Source: Caldisericota bacterium
GTDB lineage: Bacteria > CAIJMQ01 > JAADFP01
Direction of reading: 5' to 3'
Length of the DNA: 30,395 bases
Assembly (NCBI GenBank): GCA_013152825.1
Contig: JAADFP010000158.1
Span: 1-30,395, forward strand
Shown piece by piece: positions 21,999 through 29,650 of this stretch. The notes beneath the pieces were generated by a model that ran no database searches, had not been told where the DNA came from, and was given only the letters and a program-made list of their open reading frames with translations. Position 1 is the stretch's first letter, and every line of letters begins with the position of its first letter. Made by a program: the position numbers and the translations under genes.

Positions 21999-24026
21999 TT
22001 TATTATCGGTAATCCCTTATCTCTCTGGTGGATAATAATCATTGTTCTCTGGATGGGGGTAACTCTTTTCACTTATAGGCGTTTGAGGAGAATAGGGCAG
22101 AGGTACCCGCGTCTCTGGATGCTTAGATTTGTTTCCTTCCTTCTCCTGTTCATGCTTATCCTGTCGCCCATCTTTGTTTTTGAGAAGAAAAGCAAGGGAA
22201 AGTTGGCTGTGCTCATTGATAATTCTTTGAGCATGTCCATTCAGGACCCGGAGTTTCCCGGAGGCAGGCTCTTCACCGCGAAAAAATTTTTAGAGGAGAT
22301 TCTTCCCTCTCTGGAGAAGAAATTTAACCTGCGTATCTTCACCATTTCTCCCGGGTTGAAAGAGATAGAAAAAGAAAAGTTAAAAGATTTACAGGCTACT
22401 GGTAAAGATACAGATATTGATAGTGCCCTGCGTGATGTGAGAAAAGACAACATTGAGGCAGTACTTCTCATTTCGGACGGTAATGCCACTTCTCCCTTCA
22501 AGAATTCCCCCTCCTTTCCCGTCTATACCCTGGGAATAGGGGCTAAGGAGAATTACCCAGACATAAGCATTGAGGCGATTAGTGGTAAAAAGATAGTTTC
22601 TCCCGGGGAAAATCTTACCCTGAAGGTAAGGGTGAGTAATTCCCTGAACCGGAAAGTTTCTACCACGCTGATAGTAAGAGAAAAGGATAAAGTCATAGCC
22701 AGAAAGGATGTAAAGCTTGGCAGAGGAGAAAATGATTTACTTTTCAACCACACGTTTTTTAAACAGGGTAAGTACCGGTTGCAATTTGAGGTTTTACCTG
22801 TGGCTGGAGATTCCCTTCCGGATGATAACCGGAGAAACTTTCACGTGGTGGTGATGAGAGAGCGGGCAAAAGTGTTTCTTATGGCAGGTAAGATTTCCTG
22901 GGAGGTGAAATATCTAAAAAAGCTACTTGAGAATAATCCATCTTATCAACTAAAATACTATATCCGCGCCGGGGAAACAGTGTTCCTGGGTGAAAAGTTT
23001 CCCGGCACAGAGGACCTCTCGCTTCTGATCATTTGTCAGCTTCCTTCTCCCTTGCTGCCTTCCTGGGGAAAAATAAAGAACTGGCTGGAAGAAGGAGGAG
23101 GCTTAATAATTATAGGGGATAGCGATTCATTCCCTTTGCAGGCACCACCTCAATGGGAAAAGATTCTTCCTTTGCAGGGATTGAAAGGATGGTCTCCCCG
23201 CCAGCTCCCCCTTGCTTTTACCTCTGAAGGCAAGACTCATCCCATGTTCTCTGCCTTGAGTAACAACAGCCTACCTTCTATCCAGGGCGCCTTACTCTTT
23301 ACCCGGATTCCCCCGGCCGGATTACCCCTTTTACAGGTTTCTTACCAGGGTAACAGATTGCCTGTAGGGGGGCTATTGCGATACGGTAAAGGCAAAGTCT
23401 TTTTACTGGGCACCGCTTCCACCTGGAGGTGGAAGTTGAAAGGAAAAGTTCCCTACTCCACATTCTGGCTTTCTATATTTGAATACTTTGTGCCCGAGAG
23501 AGAAAACATGGAAGAGGGTTATATCCTTTACACTGATAAAGACTACTACTCAAAAGGGGAAAAGGTCAAGATAATGCTAAAAGCGGGAAAAAAGGAAAGC
23601 GAGTTCTCTCCCCGGGATTTAAAAGGAAAAGTCCTGCAGGGGGAAAAAAGTTTCCCTTTGCGACTCCTGCCTTCTGCTCCATATATGTTTACTGCGACTT
23701 TTTCCCCCCGGCGCACAGGTAAATATACCGTGCAGGTGGTTACTCCCGAGGGTAAAAAGAGCGGGGAATTTTACTACGGCGACCCTTTCATAGAGTGGAA
23801 AGATACCTCATTAAAAAAGGATTTCTTGCAGGAACTTGCACTTCAGACTGGAGGGCAATATTTCTCTCCGGCTGCTTCGCCGGATTATGTAGCCTCCCAA
23901 ATAATCACAAAGAAGGGGAAGAATATTTCCAGGGTGCCCACGGCCCCAGCCTTGCTTTTCTATCTCCTGATTCTCCTGTTTCTTACCCTGGAGTGGTTTC
24001 TCAGGAAGAAATTTCATCTTCCCTGA
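21993..24026 (+). CDS. VWA-like membrane protein (BatA-like, with GATase-like region)
   Basis: 677 residues. Two N-terminal helices at about 10-28 and 44-62 precede a von Willebrand A-like domain (about 70-180) with a MIDAS-type DNSLS, the threonine region TDIDSALRDV and VLLISDGNAT. Next come Ig-like beta segments (ISGKKIVSPGENLTLKVRVSN), a region like a catalytically empty class I amidotransferase (LLIICQLPSPLLPSWGKIKNWLEEGGGLIIIGD), another beta segment, and a final helix near 650-670. This is the layout of BatA/aerotolerance-type membrane proteins, but no MoxR or DUF58 gene is adjacent. The start is uncertain: TTG at 21993 sits inside the repeat tract with no ribosome site, and the first ATG in frame is at 22053. 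Confidence 0.8.
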   Translation: MRFIIGNPLSLWWIIIIVLWMGVTLFTYRRLRRIGQRYPRLWMLRFVSFLLLFMLILSPIFVFEKKSKGKLAVLIDNSLSMSIQDPEFPGGRLFTAKKFLEEILPSLEKKFNLRIFTISPGLKEIEKEKLKDLQATGKDTDIDSALRDVRKDNIEAVLLISDGNATSPFKNSPSFPVYTLGIGAKENYPDISIEAISGKKIVSPGENLTLKVRVSNSLNRKVSTTLIVREKDKVIARKDVKLGRGENDLLFNHTFFKQGKYRLQFEVLPVAGDSLPDDNRRNFHVVVMRERAKVFLMAGKISWEVKYLKKLLENNPSYQLKYYIRAGETVFLGEKFPGTEDLSLLIICQLPSPLLPSWGKIKNWLEEGGGLIIIGDSDSFPLQAPPQWEKILPLQGLKGWSPRQLPLAFTSEGKTHPMFSALSNNSLPSIQGALLFTRIPPAGLPLLQVSYQGNRLPVGGLLRYGKGKVFLLGTASTWRWKLKGKVPYSTFWLSIFEYFVPERENMEEGYILYTDKDYYSKGEKVKIMLKAGKKESEFSPRDLKGKVLQGEKSFPLRLLPSAPYMFTATFSPRRTGKYTVQVVTPEGKKSGEFYYGDPFIEWKDTSLKKDFLQELALQTGGQYFSPAASPDYVASQIITKKGKNISRVPTAPALLFYLLILLFLTLEWFLRKKFHLP

Positions 24027-25011
24027 GTAATCTTTCCTCGCGCAGGATGAGTTCCAGGACTTTCTTCCCAATTTCTGGCAGCAGCTTATACTCGGGAAGA
24101 CTCTCTATCTCAGAAAGACGGACTTTCTCTTTTATTTGTCCCAGCAAGTTTTCCACTTTTTTAAGGTAAGCAAACTCCGGCAGATCATAGAGAATGGGAG
24201 CCTTACCGTGATTTGCCATTCCCCAGCCGTAGATTATGTCCGAAACAGGAGAGGCTACTACTGGATGACAACCGCCCGGTAAAGCAATTATACTTTTATC
24301 TCTTACTATGAACGAAAACCAGATGTCTAGATCTTTGTCAAATACCAGTTGCACAGGGTAAGAACCTATTTCCTCTCCTTTGAAGCGGGAAATATGGTAG
24401 TAAACTTCCTCGTGATCCGATTGTTTACCAGAAGGGTCATCTAAATCGTGTATATGCAGGGGTGTGCCTGACCATAGCCCGGGAGGAGAATAGGTCTCTC
24501 CCACGGCAAGATTACTGGTTTCATTGCCCGGGGTTACCAGGGTAACCACGTCCCTTCTCCAGAAAGCTTCCCCCCGGGAAACATATTTTTTGCTTCCCTG
24601 GGGAATAAAGCAGGCAGGTAGGTCTTTAAAAGCAGGAGCACTGTAAAATATTACTTCCCCTTCTCCGGTGAGGGTAAAGCGGGAATCACTCCCCACGTAA
24701 ATGGCAGAAGCATTATTTTCTCCATAGGGAGGAGCAAAAGGCCCTCCCTTTCTGTCCCCTTCCCATCGCTTACCCCCTACTTCTATTCTGAAATGTCCTT
24801 CCTGTGGCACCAGTACTACTTCCCTGTCTCCCGTTTCCCTTGTGAAAGGCCCTTCCTTAAGGTCGTAGATGCCAAATTCCAGTATATCAAGCGGTATTTC
24901 CGGCGAAGAGGGGTCAAGAATTGTTCCCTTCCCGCCTTCCTGGTAGGGAAAGAATAGTTTTGCTTTCCCAGACTTAATTTCCCGAGCGTATTTTTTAATT
25001 GTAGTTGCCAT
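24001..25011 (-). CDS. 5-deoxy-glucuronate isomerase-like protein (IolB/KduI cupin family)
   Basis: 336 residues. A bicupin of the IolB family, which converts 5-deoxy-glucuronate to DKG-type ketoacid in myo-inositol breakdown. The metal site is visible: WSGTPLHIHDLDDP (HxH), EEVYYHISRF (Glu), and ALPGGCHPVVASP (His). The segment SPVSDIIYGWGMANHGKAP also fits. It is longer than the usual 270 or so residues, with a charged helical C-terminal extension of about 55. No other iol gene is nearby, so the real substrate may differ. GGAGGG precedes the ATG, and a TGTTAAAAT -10-like box lies upstream at 25031-25039 (complement). Its 3' end overlaps that of the VWA gene by 26 bases. Confidence 0.88.
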   Translation of the reverse strand: MATTIKKYAREIKSGKAKLFFPYQEGGKGTILDPSSPEIPLDILEFGIYDLKEGPFTRETGDREVVLVPQEGHFRIEVGGKRWEGDRKGGPFAPPYGENNASAIYVGSDSRFTLTGEGEVIFYSAPAFKDLPACFIPQGSKKYVSRGEAFWRRDVVTLVTPGNETSNLAVGETYSPPGLWSGTPLHIHDLDDPSGKQSDHEEVYYHISRFKGEEIGSYPVQLVFDKDLDIWFSFIVRDKSIIALPGGCHPVVASPVSDIIYGWGMANHGKAPILYDLPEFAYLKKVENLLGQIKEKVRLSEIESLPEYKLLPEIGKKVLELILREERLLREDEISS

Positions 25012-25043
25012 GTTTCAACCCTCCTGCCAGATTTTAACACAGG

Positions 25044-25071
25044 TTGAAAAGAGAAGAAAAGCGTCTATAAT
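25044..25071 (+). promoter_or_regulatory. Sigma-70 promoter, TTGAAA-16-TATAAT
   Basis: TTGAAA (25044-25049), 16-bp spacer, perfect TATAAT (25066-25071). It drives the CBM9-like remnant and the AcpS-like gene and diverges from the IolB-like gene. Confidence 0.65.
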
Positions 25072-25096
25072 ATAAAAACAAACAAGAAGGAATGGA

Positions 25097-25397
25097 ATGA
25101 GAAAAGAAAAGCTATTTTTTATCTGGCTGATGGTTGGTGTTTCTGTATTTAATCTTGGTTTTATTAAAATTTTTCGCCCTCCTGCCTCTAAAAAACAAGC
25201 AGAAGAGAAAAAACCTTATCTCTGCCAGAGGGCAAAAGGCAAGATAACTATAGACGGCAAATTGGAAGAGGAAGCCTGGAAATCCGCTTATCTCCCGGAG
25301 AATTACACCAATGCCGGGGAACTCTCTACTTCTCCTCCCTTTTCTGTTTATACTTTACCGGTATGAGGATTATGCTTCCCTGAAGTTTGTGGAATGA
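25097..25397 (+). pseudogene. Remnant of an exported CBM9-like protein
   Basis: The intact part is 89 residues: a signal-anchor (LFFIWLMVGVSVFNLGFIKIF), a linker, and the start of a CBM9-like beta-sandwich (ITIDGKLEEEAWKSAYLPENYTN). It then stops at TGA 25364-25366. In the +1 frame LYRYEDYASLKFVE continues to a TGA at 25395-25397 that forms an ATGA overlap with the next gene, as an intact upstream gene would. The likely history is a large internal deletion with frame loss that kept the two ends. Promoter and ribosome site (AGAAGGAATGG) are intact. Such domains usually bind carbohydrate in secreted proteins. Confidence 0.6.
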
Positions 25398-25744
25398 AAA
25401 TAAAAAATATAGGGATATTTATCGTAGAAGTAGCTCGCATAGAAACTACTGTCAAAAAGTTCGGGAAAAGGTTTATTAAAAGAGTTTTCCATCCTGAGGA
25501 GTTACTCTCCCTTAATCCCCTACATATATCAGGCAAAATGGCAGGGAAGATAGCAGTAAGTAGAATTATCGGGGGAGTATGTTATAAAGACATAAAAATC
25601 ACCTCGCAGGGAGGCAAACCAGAAGTAATCCTGCAGGGGAAAGCCAGGATTATGGCAGAGAAAAACAATATTCGATCCATTAAACTGAGCATTTCGCACG
25701 AAAAAAAACGCGCTTTGGCAATAGCAGTGGGAATTAGACTGTAG
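25394..25744 (+). CDS. AcpS-like 4'-phosphopantetheinyl transferase, metal ligands missing
   Basis: 116 residues, the normal size and outline of holo-acyl-carrier-protein synthase: an IVEVARIETTVKKFGKRFIKRVF opening, SGKMAGKIAVSRIIGG, YKDIKITSQGGKPEVILQG, and SISHEKKRALAIAVG. In active AcpS the opening reads GIDIVE and the helix reads AAKEA, giving the Mg-binding Asp and Glu. Here they are GIFIVE (Phe9) and AGKIA (Ile), so both are lost by more than one base change each. It may be inactive, non-catalytic, or decaying beside the remnant upstream. The stop is the TAG of a TAGAC repeat unit (25742-25746), and the last residues IRL are partly repeat-encoded. Confidence 0.82.
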   Translation: MKIKNIGIFIVEVARIETTVKKFGKRFIKRVFHPEELLSLNPLHISGKMAGKIAVSRIIGGVCYKDIKITSQGGKPEVILQGKARIMAEKNNIRSIKLSISHEKKRALAIAVGIRL

Positions 25745-25860
25745 ACTGGAAGAGGTGAGTAAGTGGGTAGGTTAGTAGGAAAGGTTCCCTGCCTCCCGAC
25801 TGCCTCCCGACATCTGTCGGAAGGAAATTCAGGATTTAGAATTTTGTGTTTAGGGTTTAA
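25733..25860 (+). repeat. Composite intergenic repeat, copy E
   Basis: Two TAGAC units seven bases apart (25735 and 25742), the second providing the stop of the AcpS-like gene. Then come GGTGAGTAAGTGGGTAGGTTAGTAGG, a CCGAC/GTCGG hairpin with loop ATCT (25807-25820), and AGGATTTAGAATTTTGTG plus TTTAGGGTTT (to about 25860) immediately before dnaG. Module order matches copies C and D. Confidence 0.7.
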
Positions 25861-25866
25861 ATTGTT

Positions 25867-27546
25867 ATGCCTTCAGTAATAGATGAGATACTTGCCCGGG
25901 CAGATATCGTGGAGGTAATCTCCTCTTACTATCCCCTGAAGAAAGCAGGGAAAAATTACAGGACAAATTGCCCTTTCCATTTAGAAAAAAAACCTTCCTT
26001 CACTGTTTCTCCTGAAAAGCAGATATTTCACTGTTTTGGCTGTGGCGCAGGAGGAAATGTCATCAACTTCATCATGCTGCAGGAAAAGGTAGAAAGGAGG
26101 GAGGCCATAAAAATCCTGGCAGAAAGACTGGGAATAAAAATCGGAAGAGAAGATGCCCGCATCCTTTCCCTTTACAAATTGTTGGGTGAAGCCTGCCAGA
26201 TATTCCATAATTTCCTCCTTTCACCAATAGGAAAGAGAGCACACGATTACCTGAAAGAAAGAGGGATAACCCCTGAAACGCTAAAAAAATTTTCTCTTGG
26301 CTATGTTCCCTCCGGAAAAGCCTGGTTTAATGAATTAAGGAAAAAGGCAGGAAGCGATGCAAACCTTATCAAGACTGGATTAGCCCTGGAGAGGGAAGGG
26401 AGGATATTCCCCTATTTCTGGGATAGGGTAATGTTTCCCATTTTTAACCTTTCAGGAAAAGTTGTAGGATTTGGCGGCAGGATGCTCAGGGAAGGAGAAC
26501 CGAAATACTTAAATTCTCCCGAAACTTCTGTTTTTGAGAAGGGGAAGATTCTCTATGGACTGAATATTTCCCGGGGAGAGATTGCAAAAAAGAAAACAGC
26601 TATACTGGTAGAAGGGTACATGGATTTGTTGGCCCTTTACCAGGCAGGTATTGAAAATGTCTGTGCTTCTCTGGGAACCTCTTTTACTCCCCACCAGGCT
26701 TCCCTCCTGCGGCGATTTGCCGAGAGAGTGGTTATTCTTTACGATCCTGATGAAGCGGGACAGGATGCCAGTTTAAGAGCCCTGGAGTCCCTCTGGAACG
26801 AGGGGATAAAAGTAGAAGTGGTAATTCTCCCTTCCGGAGATGACCCAGATTCCTTCCTCAAGCACAGTGGAAAGGAAAAACTATTGCAACTTCTGGAAAG
26901 CGCCCAGGATGGTTTCGAATTTTACTTTCACAGGCTGAAAGAAAAAGAACAGGGAAATACCAGGAAGATTATGGAGCGATGTTTTTATTTCTGGCAGGAC
27001 CTGAAGGATGTATGGATGCGGGATACCCTGATCCAGCGGGGAGCAGAATTATTAAACATTGATGTCTCTGTGCTCAAAGATGCCTGGAAGAGTTTCAGGA
27101 AGAAAAAATGGTCTACTGTTACTGAATCTCTCACTTTACCTGCCAAGCCGGAGGAACAATATCTTCTTTCCCTCTGTTTAAATTTCCCCTCTGTAAGAGA
27201 TAGAATTTTTACCGCCTTGTCCCTGGAGGAGATAGAAGACCCGACTATTTCCCGTATTTTTGCTCTACTAAAGGAAAAAAAAGATGATCCCTTTTCTCTA
27301 TCCACTTTTTTAGAAAATCTGGAAGATAAAGAAAGAAAATACATATCTGCCCTTCTATTGAGGGGTATTCCTCACTCTGACCCGGAAAAGGAATGCGATG
27401 ATTGTCTGAGAAAAATAAAAGAGCAACGCACCCGTAAGAAAATCAGGGAACTGCAGGAAAAAATAAGGCGTGTAGAGAAAGGAAGTGAGGAAGAAAAAAA
27501 CTTATTAAAGACACTACAGGAATTAATGAGAAGAGATACGGCATAA
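25867..27546 (+). CDS. dnaG: DNA primase
   Basis: 559 residues. It makes RNA primers at the replication fork. CHC2 zinc-binding domain at residues 1-95 with ligands C35, H38, C56 and C59 (NCPFH, FHCFGCGAGG). The RNA-polymerase core runs from about 115 to 330 with TOPRIM motifs VEGYMD and DPDEAGQDAS. The C-terminal helical part that contacts the DnaB helicase covers about 400-559. It has no Shine-Dalgarno: the ATG follows a TTTAGGGTTTAAATTGTT tract. rpoD, its common partner, is elsewhere (1122). The tol genes follow behind their own promoter. Confidence 0.97.
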   Translation: MPSVIDEILARADIVEVISSYYPLKKAGKNYRTNCPFHLEKKPSFTVSPEKQIFHCFGCGAGGNVINFIMLQEKVERREAIKILAERLGIKIGREDARILSLYKLLGEACQIFHNFLLSPIGKRAHDYLKERGITPETLKKFSLGYVPSGKAWFNELRKKAGSDANLIKTGLALEREGRIFPYFWDRVMFPIFNLSGKVVGFGGRMLREGEPKYLNSPETSVFEKGKILYGLNISRGEIAKKKTAILVEGYMDLLALYQAGIENVCASLGTSFTPHQASLLRRFAERVVILYDPDEAGQDASLRALESLWNEGIKVEVVILPSGDDPDSFLKHSGKEKLLQLLESAQDGFEFYFHRLKEKEQGNTRKIMERCFYFWQDLKDVWMRDTLIQRGAELLNIDVSVLKDAWKSFRKKKWSTVTESLTLPAKPEEQYLLSLCLNFPSVRDRIFTALSLEEIEDPTISRIFALLKEKKDDPFSLSTFLENLEDKERKYISALLLRGIPHSDPEKECDDCLRKIKEQRTRKKIRELQEKIRRVEKGSEEEKNLLKTLQELMRRDTA

Positions 27547-27547
27547 A

Positions 27548-27556
27548 TGGTATAAT
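27548..27556 (+). promoter_or_regulatory. Extended -10 promoter TGGTATAAT
   Basis: A perfect extended -10 two bases after the dnaG stop codon. Predicted start about 27563, which would fall at the Shine-Dalgarno GGAGGG (27559-27564) of the 10-codon upstream frame. Confidence 0.55.
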
Positions 27557-27571
27557 TTGGAGGGAAAAAAG

Positions 27572-27604
27572 ATGAGAGCCCTAAATAAAGTAGCGAGAAT
27601 GTAA
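27572..27604 (+). CDS. 10-codon upstream reading frame before tolQ
   Basis: ATG at 27572 is preceded by GGAGGG (27559-27564) at good spacing and encodes MRALNKVARM then TAA, ending two bases before the tolQ ATG. tolQ has no ribosome site of its own, so this short frame may bring ribosomes to tolQ by termination-reinitiation. Too short for any family evidence. Confidence 0.4.
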   Translation: MRALNKVARM

Positions 27605-27606
27605 AA

Positions 27607-28224
27607 ATGTGGGATTTTATCAGCAGGGGAGGATACCTTATGTATCCTCTTCTTTTCTGCTCAGTTTTGTCTCTTGCCGTTATCATTGAAAGGGTGATCT
27701 CTCTTTCCCAGAAGGCAATTTACCGGTTACCCTTTATTGAAAAAATAAAAGAATTTATCACCCGTGGCAAGATTCTGGAAGCCATAGAATTCTGCGAGAA
27801 TTACAATTCTCCTCTTTCCCGGGTAGTAAAAGCAGGGCTTATACACCATGACCGCAGCAGAGAAGTTATAAAGGAATCCATGGAAACCCAGATAACTGAG
27901 GAGATACCGCAACTCGAAAAATTCCTGGGGGTTCTGGCTACTCTGGCTGCAATATCTCCTCTCCTTGGGCTCCTGGGTACCGTATCAGGAATGGTGCGGG
28001 TATTTGCTGCCATAGAGAGTGCAGGTGGACAGGTTGACCCGGGAACCCTGGCCGGCGGAATATGGGAAGCCCTTCTTACTACTGTTTTCGGGCTGCTGAT
28101 TGCTATTCCCTCTCTGGTAGCATATAACTATTTTACTGCTCGGGTGCGTGCTCTGGTGCAGGAAATGGAACTTGCTTCCAGGAATGTAGTGGAGATAATA
28201 GAGACCTCGGAAGGCCCTGTATGA
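27607..28224 (+). CDS. TolQ/ExbB/MotA-family proton channel protein
   Basis: 205 residues with three membrane helices (about 11-31, 107-130, 150-175) and the MotA/TolQ/ExbB core: LEKFLGVLATLAAISPLLGLLGTVSGMVRVFAAIESAGG and LAGGIWEALLTTVFGLLIAIPSLVAYNYF. Together with the next gene it forms a proton-driven motor of the inner membrane, either Tol (envelope constriction) or ExbBD (TonB energising). No TolA, TolB, Pal or TonB gene is near, so the two cannot be told apart. The stop overlaps the next ATG by four bases. Translation may depend on the 10-codon frame upstream. Confidence 0.92.
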   Translation: MWDFISRGGYLMYPLLFCSVLSLAVIIERVISLSQKAIYRLPFIEKIKEFITRGKILEAIEFCENYNSPLSRVVKAGLIHHDRSREVIKESMETQITEEIPQLEKFLGVLATLAAISPLLGLLGTVSGMVRVFAAIESAGGQVDPGTLAGGIWEALLTTVFGLLIAIPSLVAYNYFTARVRALVQEMELASRNVVEIIETSEGPV

Positions 28225-28622
28225 GAGAAAGGCGTAATTTTATTATTTGGCCTGAACTTACGCCTTTAGTTGATGTAGTCTTTATCCTGCTGATTTTTTT
28301 CGCTCTCTCCTCTTCTTTCCTTATCTTGCCGGGAGTGAAAATAAAACTCCCTGCCTCCGGATTTGCCTGGAAGAAAGAAAAAAACGAAATTCATATTACG
28401 CTTACTTACGATAACCTGCTTTTCCTGGAGAATAAACCCATTTCCTGGGACCAGCTACCCCTTCTCTTACACCGGGAGTCCCTCCGCTACTCTGCACCGC
28501 TTCTCATTATCCAGGCAGACAGGGATGTGCGTTATGGGAAAGTGGTAAAAGTGATGGACCTGGCCAGGGAGGCGGGGATAAAGAGGTTTGCCATCGCCAC
28601 GGAAAGAAAAGAGGAAAAATGA
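28221..28622 (+). CDS. ExbD/TolR-family biopolymer transport protein
   Basis: 133 residues. Short cytoplasmic N-terminus, one membrane helix (about 12-34) with the proton-relay aspartate in ELTPLVDVVFILLIFFALSSSF, then a periplasmic domain with IHITLTYDNLLFLENKPISW and IIQADRDVRYGKVVKVMDLAREAGIKRFAIAT. All features of ExbD/TolR are present. It overlaps tolQ and tyrA by four bases each (ATGA), so the three are likely one transcript. Confidence 0.93.
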   Translation: MRERRNFIIWPELTPLVDVVFILLIFFALSSSFLILPGVKIKLPASGFAWKKEKNEIHITLTYDNLLFLENKPISWDQLPLLLHRESLRYSAPLLIIQADRDVRYGKVVKVMDLAREAGIKRFAIATERKEEK

Positions 28623-29409
28623 AAAAAGTAGCCATCTTTGGCGTGGGTTTTATGGGAGGCTCCCTGGCGCTTGCTTTGAAAAGAAAATCCCCGAATATAA
28701 AAATTTTTTGGGACTGGGAAGAAATGAGAAAAAATTACAGGCCGCAGAAAGCCTGGGAATAATTGATGAAGCGGTAGAGCACCCTCCCTCGGATACTGAT
28801 ATTTTAGTCATTTCCATTCCAGTAAGAAGTATCCCCGAAGTTTTGAAGGCTATGCTTCCCCACATTTCTCCTGCCACCCTTGTGACAGATATGGGAAGCA
28901 CTAAATCCTGGTTAGTGGAAGAGATTAATAGTTTTATCCCTCCTTCCCATACTTTTATTGGCAGCCATCCTTTCTGCGGTTCGGAAAAACAGGGAATGGA
29001 AGCAGCTAACCCTGACATTTTCCCTGGTTCTATCTGTTTTATTACTCCTGCCCGCCAGGAGAAGGAAGAAAACGTAGCTTTTTTGAGAAAGTTCTGGGAA
29101 GGTGTGGGGATGCGAGTAATCTCAACCTCCCCGGAGGAACACGACCACATACTTGCCTATACCAGCCACCTGCCCCATTTCGTTGCCTTTACTCTAACCA
29201 ACTCTCTTCCTGATAAATTATGTTCTCTGGTAGGGAAAGGTTTTTTAGATACCACCCGTATAGCCCGAAGTGGGATAGAATTATGGGAGGATATTTTTCT
29301 CACCAATAAAAAAGAAATGCTAAAAGCTATTTCCTCTTTTGAAAAAGAATGGCGAGAGTTCAAAAAGAGGTTGCAGGAAGAGAAAGGGCTTGGGAGATAT
29401 AATTTGTAA
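28619..29409 (+). CDS. tyrA: Prephenate dehydrogenase (TyrA family), frame broken
   Basis: The true start is ATG 28619 (ATGA overlap with exbD/tolR), giving MKKVAIFGVGFMGGSLALAL, a correct Rossmann loop (GVGFMGGS). At AAAAATTTTTT (28699-28709) the frame must move by -1 to continue as LGLGRNEKKLQAAESLGIIDEA and then the complete TyrA body: ILVISIPVRSIPEVL, TDMGSTKSWLVEEI, GSHPFCGSEKQG, AYTSHLPHFVAF, and TRIARSGIELWEDIF. Without the shift the product stops after about 47 residues. It converts prephenate to 4-hydroxyphenylpyruvate for tyrosine. A missing A or T in the homopolymers explains the break; no canonical slippery heptamer is in frame. Confidence 0.85.
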
Positions 29410-29535
29410 AGCAAGAAATAAGCTTCAAAGATAACGGGTACAGGTAAGCTTGATTTACAAGATGCAGTATGAATTATCTAATTATACCCAATATTTTCTT
29501 TTTATCCGAAATCATGGGAAATGTTATTGCACCTC

Positions 29536-29564
29536 TTGACAAAAGCCCTCATTTAAGTTATCCT
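29536..29564 (+). promoter_or_regulatory. Sigma-70 promoter, TTGACA-17-TATCCT
   Basis: A consensus -35 (29536-29541), 17-bp spacer and TATCCT (29559-29564). The predicted start near 29571 gives a leader of about 80 bases before the exported-protein gene. The rest of the gap 29410-29650 holds nothing else I can identify. Confidence 0.7.
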
Positions 29565-29650
29565 AAAAACCAAGGGATTTTGAAAGTGAGAATTTATACT
29601 TTTGGGATTTAAGTGTGGATGTGGTATTATTGTCTCGAGAAAGGAGGGAA

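Noticed and set aside
28588..28618. tyrA start at 28588 in the downstream frame
   Set aside because: That N-terminus lacks the Rossmann glycine loop, which is present in the other frame from 28619; the downstream frame is the tail of a frame-broken gene.
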